64,000 bases of DNA, taken from Acidobacteriota bacterium. GTDB lineage: Bacteria > Acidobacteriota > Vicinamibacteria > Marinacidobacterales > Marinacidobacteraceae. The notes below the pieces were generated by a model that searched no databases, had not been told where the DNA came from, and saw only the letters and a list, made by a program, of their open reading frames with translations. The stretch spans positions 35,250-99,249 of the forward strand of contig JAJEIY010000030.1 of NCBI GenBank assembly GCA_022828085.1, read 5' to 3'. The stretch's first letter is position 1. Every line of letters begins with the position of its first letter. Below, in pieces: positions 34,301-42,543 of the stretch. Both the position numbers and the translations under genes were made by a program.

Positions 34301-35536
34301 ATGAATCCCTCAAACCCCGCTGACCGGCTCGCCGAACTCAAGATCGGCGAGGAGCAGCGCGGCTCGCGTCCGTTCGCGCTCGTCACCGCGATCATCGGTG
34401 GACTGCTGGTGATCGGGGGCGGAGTCTCGGCAGTCTTCCTGCTGGGTTCGGAGCCGGAGGTCCTCGCGGTCCGCACGGCGCGGGTTCGCTCGATCTCCGT
34501 GGACGCCGGGACCACGGTGCTGAACGCGAGCGGCTACGTCACGGCGCGCCGCCAGGCCACCGTTTCGTCCAAGACCGCGGGACAGATCACCGAAATTGCG
34601 ATCGAAGAGGGGATGGAGGTGACTGCGGGCCAGGTGCTCGCCCGTCTCGATTCCTCCAACCTGACGCGGACTCTCCGCCTCGCGGAGGCGCAGGCCGCGG
34701 CGGCCGGAAAGGCGGTCCTCGAGGTGGAGGCCCAGCTCGCCGAAGCGCGCCTCCGTCAGGAGCGGACCCGGCGCCTCGTGGAGCAGCAGGTCGCCGGACA
34801 GGCCGACCTCGACCAGGTGAACGGCGAGGTCGCCACCCTCGAGGCGCGCATCGACCGCCAGCGCGAGGACATCCGCGTCTCGGAGCGGCAGGTGGAGGTC
34901 ATCCGCCAGCAGATCGAGGACATGGTGATCCGGGCGCCGTTCGATGGCGTGATCACCGCGAAGAACGCCCAGCCCGGCGAGATGATGTCCCCCATCGCGG
35001 GCGGCGCCGGGTTCACCCGCACCGGGATCGGGACGATCGTGGACATGACCTCGCTGGAGATCGAGGTGGACGTCAACGAGGCCTACATCAACCGTGTCTC
35101 CCCGGAGCAGCCCGTCGACGCCGTCCTCGACTCCTACGACGACTGGACGATCCCGGCGCGGGTGATCGCGATCATCCCGACCGCCGACCGGGACCGGGCG
35201 ACGGTGCGGGTGCGGATCGGTTTCGAGGAGCTCGACCCCCGGATCCTGCCGGACATGGGCGTCAAGGTGAGCTTCCGGTCCGCCGAAGCGGAACCGGAAG
35301 AGGCTCCCGAGGGTCTGCTCGTGGACGCGGCGGCGGTATTCCCGGACACCGGCCGGGATCTCGTCTACCTGGTGCGGGACGGACGTGTCCAGCGCCGCGC
35401 CGTGCGGCTCGGGGACCGCCGCGGGTCCGATGTGTTCGTGCTTTCCGGACTCGTGGAGGGTGACCGGGTCGTCGTGGAGGGTCTCGAGGGCCTCGAGGAC
35501 GGCGCCGAAGTCGCGGAAGTGGCCGCGGCGCCATAG
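34301..35536 (+). CDS. Periplasmic adaptor (HlyD/MacA-type) of an export system
   Basis: A 411-residue membrane-fusion protein: one transmembrane helix at about residues 27-48, then a beta strand, half-lipoyl VSSKTAGQITEIAIEEGMEVTAG split around residue 95, a coiled-coil hairpin (residues about 125-205, rich in E/Q/R), the second half-lipoyl IRAPFDGVITAKNAQPGE, and beta-barrel/membrane-proximal domains. It should link an inner-membrane ABC transporter to an outer-membrane channel. The ATPase and two permeases follow in the same operon; no TolC gene is in the window. Confidence 0.9.
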   Translation: MNPSNPADRLAELKIGEEQRGSRPFALVTAIIGGLLVIGGGVSAVFLLGSEPEVLAVRTARVRSISVDAGTTVLNASGYVTARRQATVSSKTAGQITEIAIEEGMEVTAGQVLARLDSSNLTRTLRLAEAQAAAAGKAVLEVEAQLAEARLRQERTRRLVEQQVAGQADLDQVNGEVATLEARIDRQREDIRVSERQVEVIRQQIEDMVIRAPFDGVITAKNAQPGEMMSPIAGGAGFTRTGIGTIVDMTSLEIEVDVNEAYINRVSPEQPVDAVLDSYDDWTIPARVIAIIPTADRDRATVRVRIGFEELDPRILPDMGVKVSFRSAEAEPEEAPEGLLVDAAAVFPDTGRDLVYLVRDGRVQRRAVRLGDRRGSDVFVLSGLVEGDRVVVEGLEGLEDGAEVAEVAAAP

Positions 35537-35568
35537 CAGCGGGTAGACAACCTCACGGAGAGAGTCGA

Positions 35569-36348
35569 ATGAGTGAGACCAGTTTTTCCGACACGGCGGC
35601 GGGCAACGGAGCCGCAGTGGAAGCCATGGTGGACGTGCGAAGCGTCAGCCGCACCTTCCACCGGGGCCGCACCCCGGTGCCTGTGCTGAAGGACCTCACC
35701 CTCCGGATGGAGAAGGGGGAGTTCCTGGCGCTGATGGGACCCTCTGGCTCCGGGAAGTCGACGCTGCTCAACCTGATCGCCGGGCTCGACCGGCCGACCG
35801 GCGGGGAGGTCATCGTGGGCGGCTCGCCGATCCACCGTCTCTCCGAGCGCAAGCTCGCCGGCTGGCGGTCGCGCAACATCGGTTTCGTGTTCCAGTTCTC
35901 GAACCTGCTGGGAGCCCTGAGCGCCGAGCGGAACGTGGCGGTGCCGCTGCTGCTGACCTCGTTCTCGGCCCGGGAGCGGCGCCGGCGGGTCGAAATCGCG
36001 CTCGAAATCGTCGGGCTTTCGGAGCGCGGCAAGCACCGTCCCCGGGAGCTCTCGGGGGGTGAGCAACAGCGTGTCGGCATCGCCCGCGCGCTGGTGAACG
36101 ATCCGATGCTCCTCGTCTGCGACGAGCCGACCGGCGACCTCGACCGGGCGACAAGCGGCGAGATCCTGGATCTGTTGGTCGCTCTCAACCGCGACCACGG
36201 AAAGACCATCCTGATGGTCACCCACGACCCGGTGGCCGCCGAACGGGCGTCGCGCACGCTCCATCTCGAGGATGGCCGGCTCGCGGAGTGCGGGCACGAC
36301 GGGACGGTCGTTGTTCCGGTCCACGAACCGGCGGGAGCGGCGGTGTGA
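35569..36348 (+). CDS. ABC transporter ATPase, MacB/LolD type
   Basis: The 259-residue ATPase has Walker A GPSGSGKST near residue 60, signature LSGGEQQRVGIARAL near 160, Walker B LLVCDEPTGDLD and the switch histidine in VTHDP. The 'GDLD' ending and overall spacing are typical of the LolD/MacB/FtsE group, which works with FtsX-type permeases in mechanotransmission rather than channel transport. GGAG precedes the ATG. Its stop overlaps the permease GTG (GTGA). Confidence 0.92.
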   Translation: MSETSFSDTAAGNGAAVEAMVDVRSVSRTFHRGRTPVPVLKDLTLRMEKGEFLALMGPSGSGKSTLLNLIAGLDRPTGGEVIVGGSPIHRLSERKLAGWRSRNIGFVFQFSNLLGALSAERNVAVPLLLTSFSARERRRRVEIALEIVGLSERGKHRPRELSGGEQQRVGIARALVNDPMLLVCDEPTGDLDRATSGEILDLLVALNRDHGKTILMVTHDPVAAERASRTLHLEDGRLAECGHDGTVVVPVHEPAGAAV

Positions 36349-37505
36349 GTTCGTTCACCCTGATCAGCGCGGCGCTTCGCCGCAAGAAGACGCGGACCTT
36401 CCTGACCTTTTCGTCGGTGGTCTTCGCGTTCCTCATCTTCGGGGTCCTCTCGATGCTCCAGACCGCCTTCTCCATGGGCGCGGAGATCGCCAACGAGGAC
36501 CGGCTGGTGGTGCGCCACCGGGTTTCGCTCTTCCAGCTCCTGCCGCAGTCCTACGAGGCCGACATGGAGGAGATCCCGGGCGTCGTGGACGCGATGCACA
36601 TGACCTGGTTCGGCGGGGTCTACCAGGACCCGTCCAACTTCTTCATGCAGTCCCCGGTCGAGCCCGCGGAGTACCTCGACATGTATCCGGAGATTTCCGT
36701 TCCCGACGAGGCGAAGCTCCGCTGGATCGAGACACGGAACGGAGCGATCGCGGGCCGGGCGCTCGTGGAGCGGCTCGGCTGGGAAGTCGGTGACCGGATC
36801 CCCATCCAGCCCACCATCTGGCGCCAGGCGGGACGCGGCGATGACGCGTGGGAGTTCGAACTGGTAGGCGTCTACGACGCGGACGTGGAAGGCTTCGACC
36901 AGACGCAGTTCCTCTTCCGCTACGACTTCTTCGACGAAGCCCGTTCCTTCGGCCGCGGACAGGTCGGCTGGTTCATGGTGCGGATCGCCGATCCCGACCG
37001 GGCCCCGGAGATCGCCGCCGCGATCGACGGCACCTTCCGGAACTCCGCCGCCGAGACCAAGAGCGAGTCCGAGGGCGCCTTCGCCGCCGGTTTCGCCAAC
37101 CAGGTCGGGAACCTGGGACTGATCGTCACCTCCATCCTCGCCGCGGTCTTCTTCACCATCCTGCTGGTCGCGGGGAACACGATGGCGCAGTCGGTGCGCG
37201 AACGCATCGGCGAAATCGGGCTGCTCAAGGCGCTCGGCTTCACCGGCGTCCGGGTGCAGCGCCTCGTACTCATGGAATCGGTGACGCTCGTGACCACGGC
37301 GGGATTCCTGGGAATGGTTCTGGCCGTAGGGTTGGAGCGCGTCCTGCGCCCGGCCCTGTCCGCCTACTTCCCGGGTCTCTTCCTGCGGCCGGAGGACCTG
37401 CTGATCGGCCTTGGTCTCGCGGTGGCGACGGGGTTGGTCGTCGGGATCTTCCCGGCGCGGCGGGCGATGCGCCTCGAGACGGCGCTCGCCCTCCGGCGGT
37501 TGTAG
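36345..37505 (+). CDS. FtsX/MacB-like ABC permease 1
   Basis: The 386-residue protein has one N-terminal transmembrane helix (FLTFSSVVFAFLIFGVLSML, residues about 20-40), a periplasmic MacB-like domain of some 220 residues, and three C-terminal helices with the FtsX-domain motif GEIGLLKALGFTGVRVQRL between the first two. It starts with GTG at 36345, overlapping the ATPase stop. Probably pairs with the permease at 37518 as a heterodimer. Confidence 0.88.
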   Translation: MSSFTLISAALRRKKTRTFLTFSSVVFAFLIFGVLSMLQTAFSMGAEIANEDRLVVRHRVSLFQLLPQSYEADMEEIPGVVDAMHMTWFGGVYQDPSNFFMQSPVEPAEYLDMYPEISVPDEAKLRWIETRNGAIAGRALVERLGWEVGDRIPIQPTIWRQAGRGDDAWEFELVGVYDADVEGFDQTQFLFRYDFFDEARSFGRGQVGWFMVRIADPDRAPEIAAAIDGTFRNSAAETKSESEGAFAAGFANQVGNLGLIVTSILAAVFFTILLVAGNTMAQSVRERIGEIGLLKALGFTGVRVQRLVLMESVTLVTTAGFLGMVLAVGLERVLRPALSAYFPGLFLRPEDLLIGLGLAVATGLVVGIFPARRAMRLETALALRRL

Positions 37506-37517
37506 GAGGCCGGAACC

Positions 37518-38714
37518 ATGCGTCTTGGATCCTTCATCCGCCAGTGTCAGGCGGTGACCCGCTACAACCTGGAAACGATCTGGGAGCGGCGCGCCGTTTC
37601 GGTGGTCGCGATCTTCGGCATCGCCGGCGTCGTCGGCGTCATGGTGGCCGTCCTGTCGATGGCCGCCGGTTTCCGTGCGGTGGTGACCGGGCAGGCGCGG
37701 GACGATGTGGCGGTGGTGCTGCGGAGCGGCGCCACCGGCGCCTCGGACAGCATCCTGAACCACCAGGACATCCAGGTCCTCTGGGAGGCGCCGGGGGTGG
37801 CGCGCGGCCCGGACGGCCCGCTCGTCTCGCCGGAGCTGTTCGTGATCATCGACCGCAAGAAGATCGGCGCCGGGACCGACGCCAATGTCCCGCTACGGGG
37901 TGTCGAAGCGGCCGGTTTCGCGCTCAGGGAGCAGTTCGAGATCGTCGAGGGCCGGAACTTCGAACCGGGCCGGAACGAGGTCATCGTGGGCGACGGGGCG
38001 GCCGGCGCCTTCGAGGGGCTGCTGGTCGGGGACCGGATCGACGTGGGGCGCGCCTCGTGGGAGGTGGTGGGGCGGTTCACCACGGGCGGCGGCGTCGCCG
38101 AATCCGAGATCTGGACCGACAACCGCATCCTCCAGCAGATGTATCAGCGCGGCAATTCCTGGAACATCGCCCTGGTGCGGCTGAGAGATGCCGAGGCGTT
38201 CGAAGGTTTCGAGGCGGCGCTCACCGACGATCCGCGGGTCAGCCTCGGCGCCGAGCGGCAGACGACGCACATGGCGGCCCAGTCGGAGCCGATCGAGGTG
38301 TTCATTTCGGTGGTCGGCTGGATCATCGTGGTCATGATGTCGGCGGGCGCGGTGTTCGCGGCGCTCAACACCATGTACGCCGCGGTGTCCTCCCGCTCGC
38401 GCGAGATCGCGACCCTGCGCGCCCTCGGGTTTTCCCGCCTGCCGGTGGTCGTCTCGGTGATGATCGAGTCGCTCGTCTTCGGGCTGATCGGCGCCGCCTT
38501 CGGAGGGGCGGCCTCATGGTTCCTCTTCGACGGGTTCCGGGCGGCGACGATCAACTGGGCCTCCTTCAGCCAGGTGGCCTTCGCCTTCCAGGTGACGCCG
38601 GAGCTGCTCGTCCAGGGGACCACCCTGGCCCTCGTGATCGGGGCGATCGGCGGCTTCCTGCCGGCGGTGGGCGCGGCCCGACGCAGCGTGGTGGGCGCCC
38701 TGCGCGAGCAGTAG
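37518..38714 (+). CDS. FtsX/MacB-like ABC permease 2
   Basis: The 398-residue protein has the same plan as its neighbour: an N-terminal helix (VVAIFGIAGVVGVMVAVLSM), a periplasmic domain with VIIDRKKIGAG and EIVEGRNFEPGRNEVIVG, and three C-terminal helices with REIATLRALGFSRLPVVVSV. AGGAGG sits 8 nt before the ATG. The four-gene set (adaptor, ATPase, two permeases) resembles MacAB-type exporters for peptides, lipids or antibiotics. It ends 1 nt from the convergent M3 peptidase gene. Confidence 0.88.
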   Translation: MRLGSFIRQCQAVTRYNLETIWERRAVSVVAIFGIAGVVGVMVAVLSMAAGFRAVVTGQARDDVAVVLRSGATGASDSILNHQDIQVLWEAPGVARGPDGPLVSPELFVIIDRKKIGAGTDANVPLRGVEAAGFALREQFEIVEGRNFEPGRNEVIVGDGAAGAFEGLLVGDRIDVGRASWEVVGRFTTGGGVAESEIWTDNRILQQMYQRGNSWNIALVRLRDAEAFEGFEAALTDDPRVSLGAERQTTHMAAQSEPIEVFISVVGWIIVVMMSAGAVFAALNTMYAAVSSRSREIATLRALGFSRLPVVVSVMIESLVFGLIGAAFGGAASWFLFDGFRAATINWASFSQVAFAFQVTPELLVQGTTLALVIGAIGGFLPAVGAARRSVVGALREQ

Positions 38715-38715
38715 G

Positions 38716-40839
38716 TCAGTTCAGGCCGCGCCGCCGGAGCAGGGGCTCCACCTCCGCGTCCCTCCCGCGGAAGGTGCGGAAGAGGTCCATGGCCTCGATG
38801 CTGCCGCCCTTCGAGAGCAGGGTCTCGCGGAAGTGGTCACCGTTTTCGCGGCTGAGGCCGTCGTTCTCCCGGAACCACTCCACGGAGTCGGCGTCGAGCA
38901 CCTCGCTCCAGATGTAGGAGTAGTAGCCGGCCGAGTAGCCGCTGCTCCAGATGTGGGAGAAGTAGGTGGTGCGGTAGCGCGGCGGCACCGGCGCAAAGGC
39001 GATTCCGGCCTCCTCGAGCGCCGCTTCCTCGAACGCGAGCACCCCATCCGCATCGGGGGTCTCGCCGACGCCGAGCTGATGCCAGGCGAGGTCGAGCAGG
39101 GTGGCGGCCAGGTACTCGGTGGTGGCGAAGCCCTGGTTGAAGGTGCGCGCCGAGAGCACCCGGTCGAGAAGGTCAGCCGGGATCGGCTCGCCGGTCTCAT
39201 GGTGGACGGCGTAGTTCCGGAGCACCTCCGGCCAGGTTGCCCACATTTCGTTCACCTGCGAGGGGTATTCCACGAAGTCGCGGGGAACCGAGGTCCCGGC
39301 GAAGTAGGGATAGCGGACGTTCGAGAAGAGGCCGTGCAGGGCGTGCCCGAACTCGTGGAACAGGGTGATGACCTCGTCGAAGGTCAGCAGCGTGGGTTCG
39401 CCCTCCGGGGGCTTGGGGACGTTCAGGTGGTTGGCCACCACCGGCTGGGTGCCGAGCAGGCCGGACTGGGAGACGTAGGCGTTCATCCAGGCCCCGCCCC
39501 GTTTGGACGGCCGGGCGTAGAAGTCGCCGATGAAGAGCCCGAGCGGGGCGCCGTCCTCCTCGAACACTTCCCAGATGCGGACGTCCGGGTGATAGACGGG
39601 CAGTTCGGGCCGCTCCTCGAAGGTCAGGCCGAAGAGCTGGTTGGCCGCGAAGAAGACCCCGTTCACCAGTACCCCGTCCATCTCGAAGTAGGGGCGTAGC
39701 TCGGAGGCGTCGAAGGAAAACCTCTCGGCTCGCAGCTTCTCGGAGTAGTAGGACCAGTCCCAGGCCGCGATCTCGATGTCGGCGCCTTCGGAACGCGCCA
39801 GTTCCGCCAGGTCGTCGGCCTCACGCCGCGCGTTGGCCACGGCCCTCGGGGTGAGACCCGAAAGCCGTCCGTCGACCGCCTCGATCGTCTGCGCCGTCTG
39901 TTCCTCGAGGATGTAGGCGGCGTGGTGCGGGTAGCCGAGCAGTGCGGCGCGCTCGGCGCGGAGGGCGGCGATCTGCACCACCGCTCCCCGGTTGTCGTGA
40001 TCCCCACCGCGGCTGCCCCGCGCGAGCGAGGTCTTCATGATCCGCTCCCGCAGCGCGCGGTCCTCGAGCGAGGAAAGGGCGGGCTGGCCGCTGGTGTTGA
40101 GGAGCGCGATGACGTACTTGCCTTCGAGGTCGCGGGCCTTCGCGGCTTCGGCCGCCGCCGCGATCTCCCCTTCAGAGAGCCCGGCCAGTTCCTCGGCGGA
40201 ATCCACCACCACCGCTGACGCGTTCACCTCGTCGAGGGTGTTCTCGCTGAAGGCCGCCGAGAGCGAAGCGAGTTCGGCGTTGATCTCCCGCATCCGGTCC
40301 TTCTCCGACTCGGAGAGCAGGGCCCCGGCGCGGGTGAAGTCCCGCCGGTACTGCTCCACGAGGCGCACCTCTTCGGGCGAGAGGCCGAGGTCGTTCCGGG
40401 ACTCGTAGAGCGACTCCACCCGGGCGAAGAGATCGGCGTTCAGAAGGATCTGGTCGGAGTGCGCTGCGAGCTTCGGAGCCATTTCGGCGCGGATGGCGTT
40501 GATCTCGTCGTTCGTGTCGGCGGAGGAAAGGCTGAAGAAGACCCGCGCCACCCGGTCGAGCAGCCGGCCCGACCGTTCGATGGGCACCAGGGTGTTTTCG
40601 AAGGTGGCCGGTTCCGGGGACGACGCGATGCCCCCGATCTCCTCGATCTGTTCCGCCATCCCGCGTTCGAACGCCGCCCGGTAGTGGCCGTCCTCGATGA
40701 GGTCGAAGTGGGGCAGGCCGTAGGGCAGCGTGCTCTCGGTGAAGAACGGGTTATCGCCCATGTCGGTCTCGGGTGCGCCGCCGCACCCTGCGGCGAACAC
40801 GAGAGCCGCTGCTACAGCTCGCAGGGTCCTGCTGGTCAT
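38716..40839 (-). CDS. M3-family zinc metallopeptidase, lipoprotein (oligopeptidase A/Dcp-like)
   Basis: The 707-residue protein has a lipoprotein signal (LVFAAGC, Cys19) and the M3 fold of oligopeptidase A/dipeptidyl carboxypeptidase: the zinc site HEFGHALHGLF near residue 494, with the third ligand in FVEYPSQVNEMW, and the C-terminal FNQGFATTEYLAATLLD and FSHIWSSGYSAGYYSYIWSE. It trims short peptides; the lipid anchor places it in the periplasm, as in some Acidobacteriota and Bacteroidota members. AGGAG lies upstream of the ATG at 40839. Confidence 0.93.
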   Translation of the reverse strand: MTSRTLRAVAAALVFAAGCGGAPETDMGDNPFFTESTLPYGLPHFDLIEDGHYRAAFERGMAEQIEEIGGIASSPEPATFENTLVPIERSGRLLDRVARVFFSLSSADTNDEINAIRAEMAPKLAAHSDQILLNADLFARVESLYESRNDLGLSPEEVRLVEQYRRDFTRAGALLSESEKDRMREINAELASLSAAFSENTLDEVNASAVVVDSAEELAGLSEGEIAAAAEAAKARDLEGKYVIALLNTSGQPALSSLEDRALRERIMKTSLARGSRGGDHDNRGAVVQIAALRAERAALLGYPHHAAYILEEQTAQTIEAVDGRLSGLTPRAVANARREADDLAELARSEGADIEIAAWDWSYYSEKLRAERFSFDASELRPYFEMDGVLVNGVFFAANQLFGLTFEERPELPVYHPDVRIWEVFEEDGAPLGLFIGDFYARPSKRGGAWMNAYVSQSGLLGTQPVVANHLNVPKPPEGEPTLLTFDEVITLFHEFGHALHGLFSNVRYPYFAGTSVPRDFVEYPSQVNEMWATWPEVLRNYAVHHETGEPIPADLLDRVLSARTFNQGFATTEYLAATLLDLAWHQLGVGETPDADGVLAFEEAALEEAGIAFAPVPPRYRTTYFSHIWSSGYSAGYYSYIWSEVLDADSVEWFRENDGLSRENGDHFRETLLSKGGSIEAMDLFRTFRGRDAEVEPLLRRRGLN

Positions 40840-40931
40840 GGTTCTTGCTCCTGTCTGGGGGAAACTGTTCGCCCGTGGCGGTCACGAGCGACACTACCGG
40901 GGCCGACACTTCCTGCGGGCCGTACGGGTCG

Positions 40932-41354
40932 CTAGACGGTCTTCCACGGATCGATGACCGACACGCCGCACTCCCGAAAGTCCTCGGTGTCGCGTGTCGC
41001 GAGGGCCGCGCCGTGGGTCTTGGCGATTGCGGCGATCTGACAATCCAGAGAACCAATGGGGTTTCCGGCTTCGCGGCGCCGCGCACCGATCTCGCTGAAT
41101 GCGGCGGCGGCAGCGCGGTCGAACGCCAGGATGCGCCCCGTGAAGGTTGCGCGGAAGAACTCATCGGCCATTGAGGCCAAGTGGCGTCGTCGTCTCCCGG
41201 CCGGCAGGATGGCGATGCCGTAGCGGAGTTCGCCTTCGCTGACGGAAGTGGTGAAGAGTTCGCCGTACGGTTGGAGCCGCGTCCACGTGGCAACCCGAAG
41301 ATCCGGCTCAGGGCGCATCAACTCCGAAATCACGTTCGTGTCAACGATGGTCAC
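40932..41354 (-). CDS. PIN-domain ribonuclease toxin (FitB/VapC type)
   Basis: The 140-residue protein has all PIN-domain acidic positions: IVDTNVISELMRPEP (first Asp), SVSEGELRYGI (Glu), GSLDCQIAAIAKTHG (third acidic) and LATRDTEDF (fourth). The sequence is closest to FitB/VapC of the type that cuts tRNA or other structured RNA. GTG at 41354 overlaps the antitoxin stop by 4 nt. Confidence 0.9.
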   Translation of the reverse strand: MTIVDTNVISELMRPEPDLRVATWTRLQPYGELFTTSVSEGELRYGIAILPAGRRRRHLASMADEFFRATFTGRILAFDRAAAAAFSEIGARRREAGNPIGSLDCQIAAIAKTHGAALATRDTEDFRECGVSVIDPWKTV

Positions 41355-41611
41355 GAGAAGTCCTCGGAGCTGAAGTCCGGCGGGTCGCGCATCGGTTCGC
41401 GCGGTGGCAGTTCGAGTTCCACTCCGCCGATGGGGTCGACGATCCGCCGGATCGCGTCGTAGAGGTTCTCTGGCGGGCCGGGATCCGTCTCCACGGCACT
41501 CTTCAGAATGGTTCGCGCCTCGGCCTCCATGGATCGCCCGTTCTCCGCCGCGCGCACACGTAGCCGCTTCTTGGTGGTCTCGTCGAGGTTGCGGATCGAA
41601 AGGCTGGCCAC
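41351..41611 (-). CDS. FitA-like antitoxin (ribbon-helix-helix)
   Basis: The 86-residue protein starts MASLSIRNLDETTKKRLRVRAAENG, the ribbon-helix-helix of FitA/VapB antitoxins, with a C-terminal acidic tail (PPDFSSEDF) that should plug the toxin. The start is GTG at 41611 with AGGAG upstream. A long perfect palindrome lies just upstream (41645-41666), fitting autoregulation by the complex. Confidence 0.9.
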   Translation of the reverse strand: MASLSIRNLDETTKKRLRVRAAENGRSMEAEARTILKSAVETDPGPPENLYDAIRRIVDPIGGVELELPPREPMRDPPDFSSEDFS

Positions 41612-41635
41612 GGGGTTTCTCCTGGGAACTCCGGA

Positions 41636-41666
41636 ATTCTAACGCATGCAATGCCTGCATTGCATG
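41636..41666 (-). promoter_or_regulatory. Operator and -10 of the FitAB-like locus
   Basis: CATGCAATGC-CT-GCATTGCATG (41645-41666) is a perfect inverted repeat with 10-bp arms. On the minus strand it directly abuts a -10-like TAGAAT (41641-41636), 25 nt before the antitoxin start. FitA/VapB dimers bind sites of this shape and repress the promoter. Confidence 0.7.
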
Positions 41667-41708
41667 GAACGAGAGCGTACGGGGAAGCCGGGGGGGTGGC
41701 GGCTGGAC

Positions 41709-42521
41709 TTAGTAGCCGGGACCCTCGACGTCCACCGCGATCGTCCGGTTCCGCCGCGGGTTGTGGCGTTCGTGGCCGTAGCCGCGCGGATTGGCGACGA
41801 ACCAGATGTCCCGGCCGAGCGACCGGTCCCGGAAGAACGCCGGGTGGTGGGTGTGCCCGAAGCACCAGACCCGCACCTTGTCGAGGAGTTCGCCGCCCGC
41901 GTCCTTGGCCTCGTCGAAGAGCCCGTTGTAGAAGGCGCCGCTGGACGCCGGCTCGTACCCGTCGACGAGCCCGCCGGGGTGGGGCACCGAGTGGGTCAGC
42001 ACGACGACGTGCTCGACGGCGGGATCGTCGCGGGCGGTTTCGAGCTGGCGGAAGAGCGTCCGCTTCGACTCCTCCCAGCGGTCCAGCGCCTGCCGGGGGT
42101 CGCCTCCGGGAAACACGAGCCGCGCGTCGTTCGAACGGCCGCTCCACCACCCGGACTGCGCCCCGAACGACCCGCCGCGCGGCGCCTGGAAGTGGTACCA
42201 GCCGTTCGCGCCGGCGAACGCGGTGTCGCCCACCCGGAACGGGCCTCCGCGGTCGAGATAGTGGACGTTGACCGGGAAGGCGTCGGCGAGCAGGTCGCGG
42301 GTGCGGTCGAGCGCTCCGGACGAGGAGTAGAACTCGTGGTTGCCGTCCACGAACACCACGTCGCGGTACTTCCCGGCGAGGGCGGCCACCACGCCCGCCG
42401 TCACCCCGACCCGGTTCCCCACGTCCCCGGGGAGCACCAGCGTGTCGCATTCCCCGGTCCCCAGCGGGCGGCCGCGCCACCCGATGTCCTGGTGAACATC
42501 GGACACCAGGTCGAAGCGCAT
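41709..42521 (-). CDS. Metallophosphoesterase (calcineurin-like)
   Basis: The 270-residue protein has calcineurin-like phosphoesterase motifs in order: DLVSDVHQD (D-x-H), LVLPGDVG (GD), FVDGNHEFY (GNHE), VLTHSVPH and CFGHTHHPAF (GHxH), together forming a dinuclear metal site. No signal peptide, so cytosolic. It starts at ATG 42521, 22 nt after the end of the sulfatase-TPR gene upstream on the same strand. The substrate (nucleotide, phosphodiester or phosphoprotein) cannot be told. Confidence 0.9.
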   Translation of the reverse strand: MRFDLVSDVHQDIGWRGRPLGTGECDTLVLPGDVGNRVGVTAGVVAALAGKYRDVVFVDGNHEFYSSSGALDRTRDLLADAFPVNVHYLDRGGPFRVGDTAFAGANGWYHFQAPRGGSFGAQSGWWSGRSNDARLVFPGGDPRQALDRWEESKRTLFRQLETARDDPAVEHVVVLTHSVPHPGGLVDGYEPASSGAFYNGLFDEAKDAGGELLDKVRVWCFGHTHHPAFFRDRSLGRDIWFVANPRGYGHERHNPRRNRTIAVDVEGPGY

Positions 42522-42543
42522 GGCTTTCGCGGTCGGGATGCCG

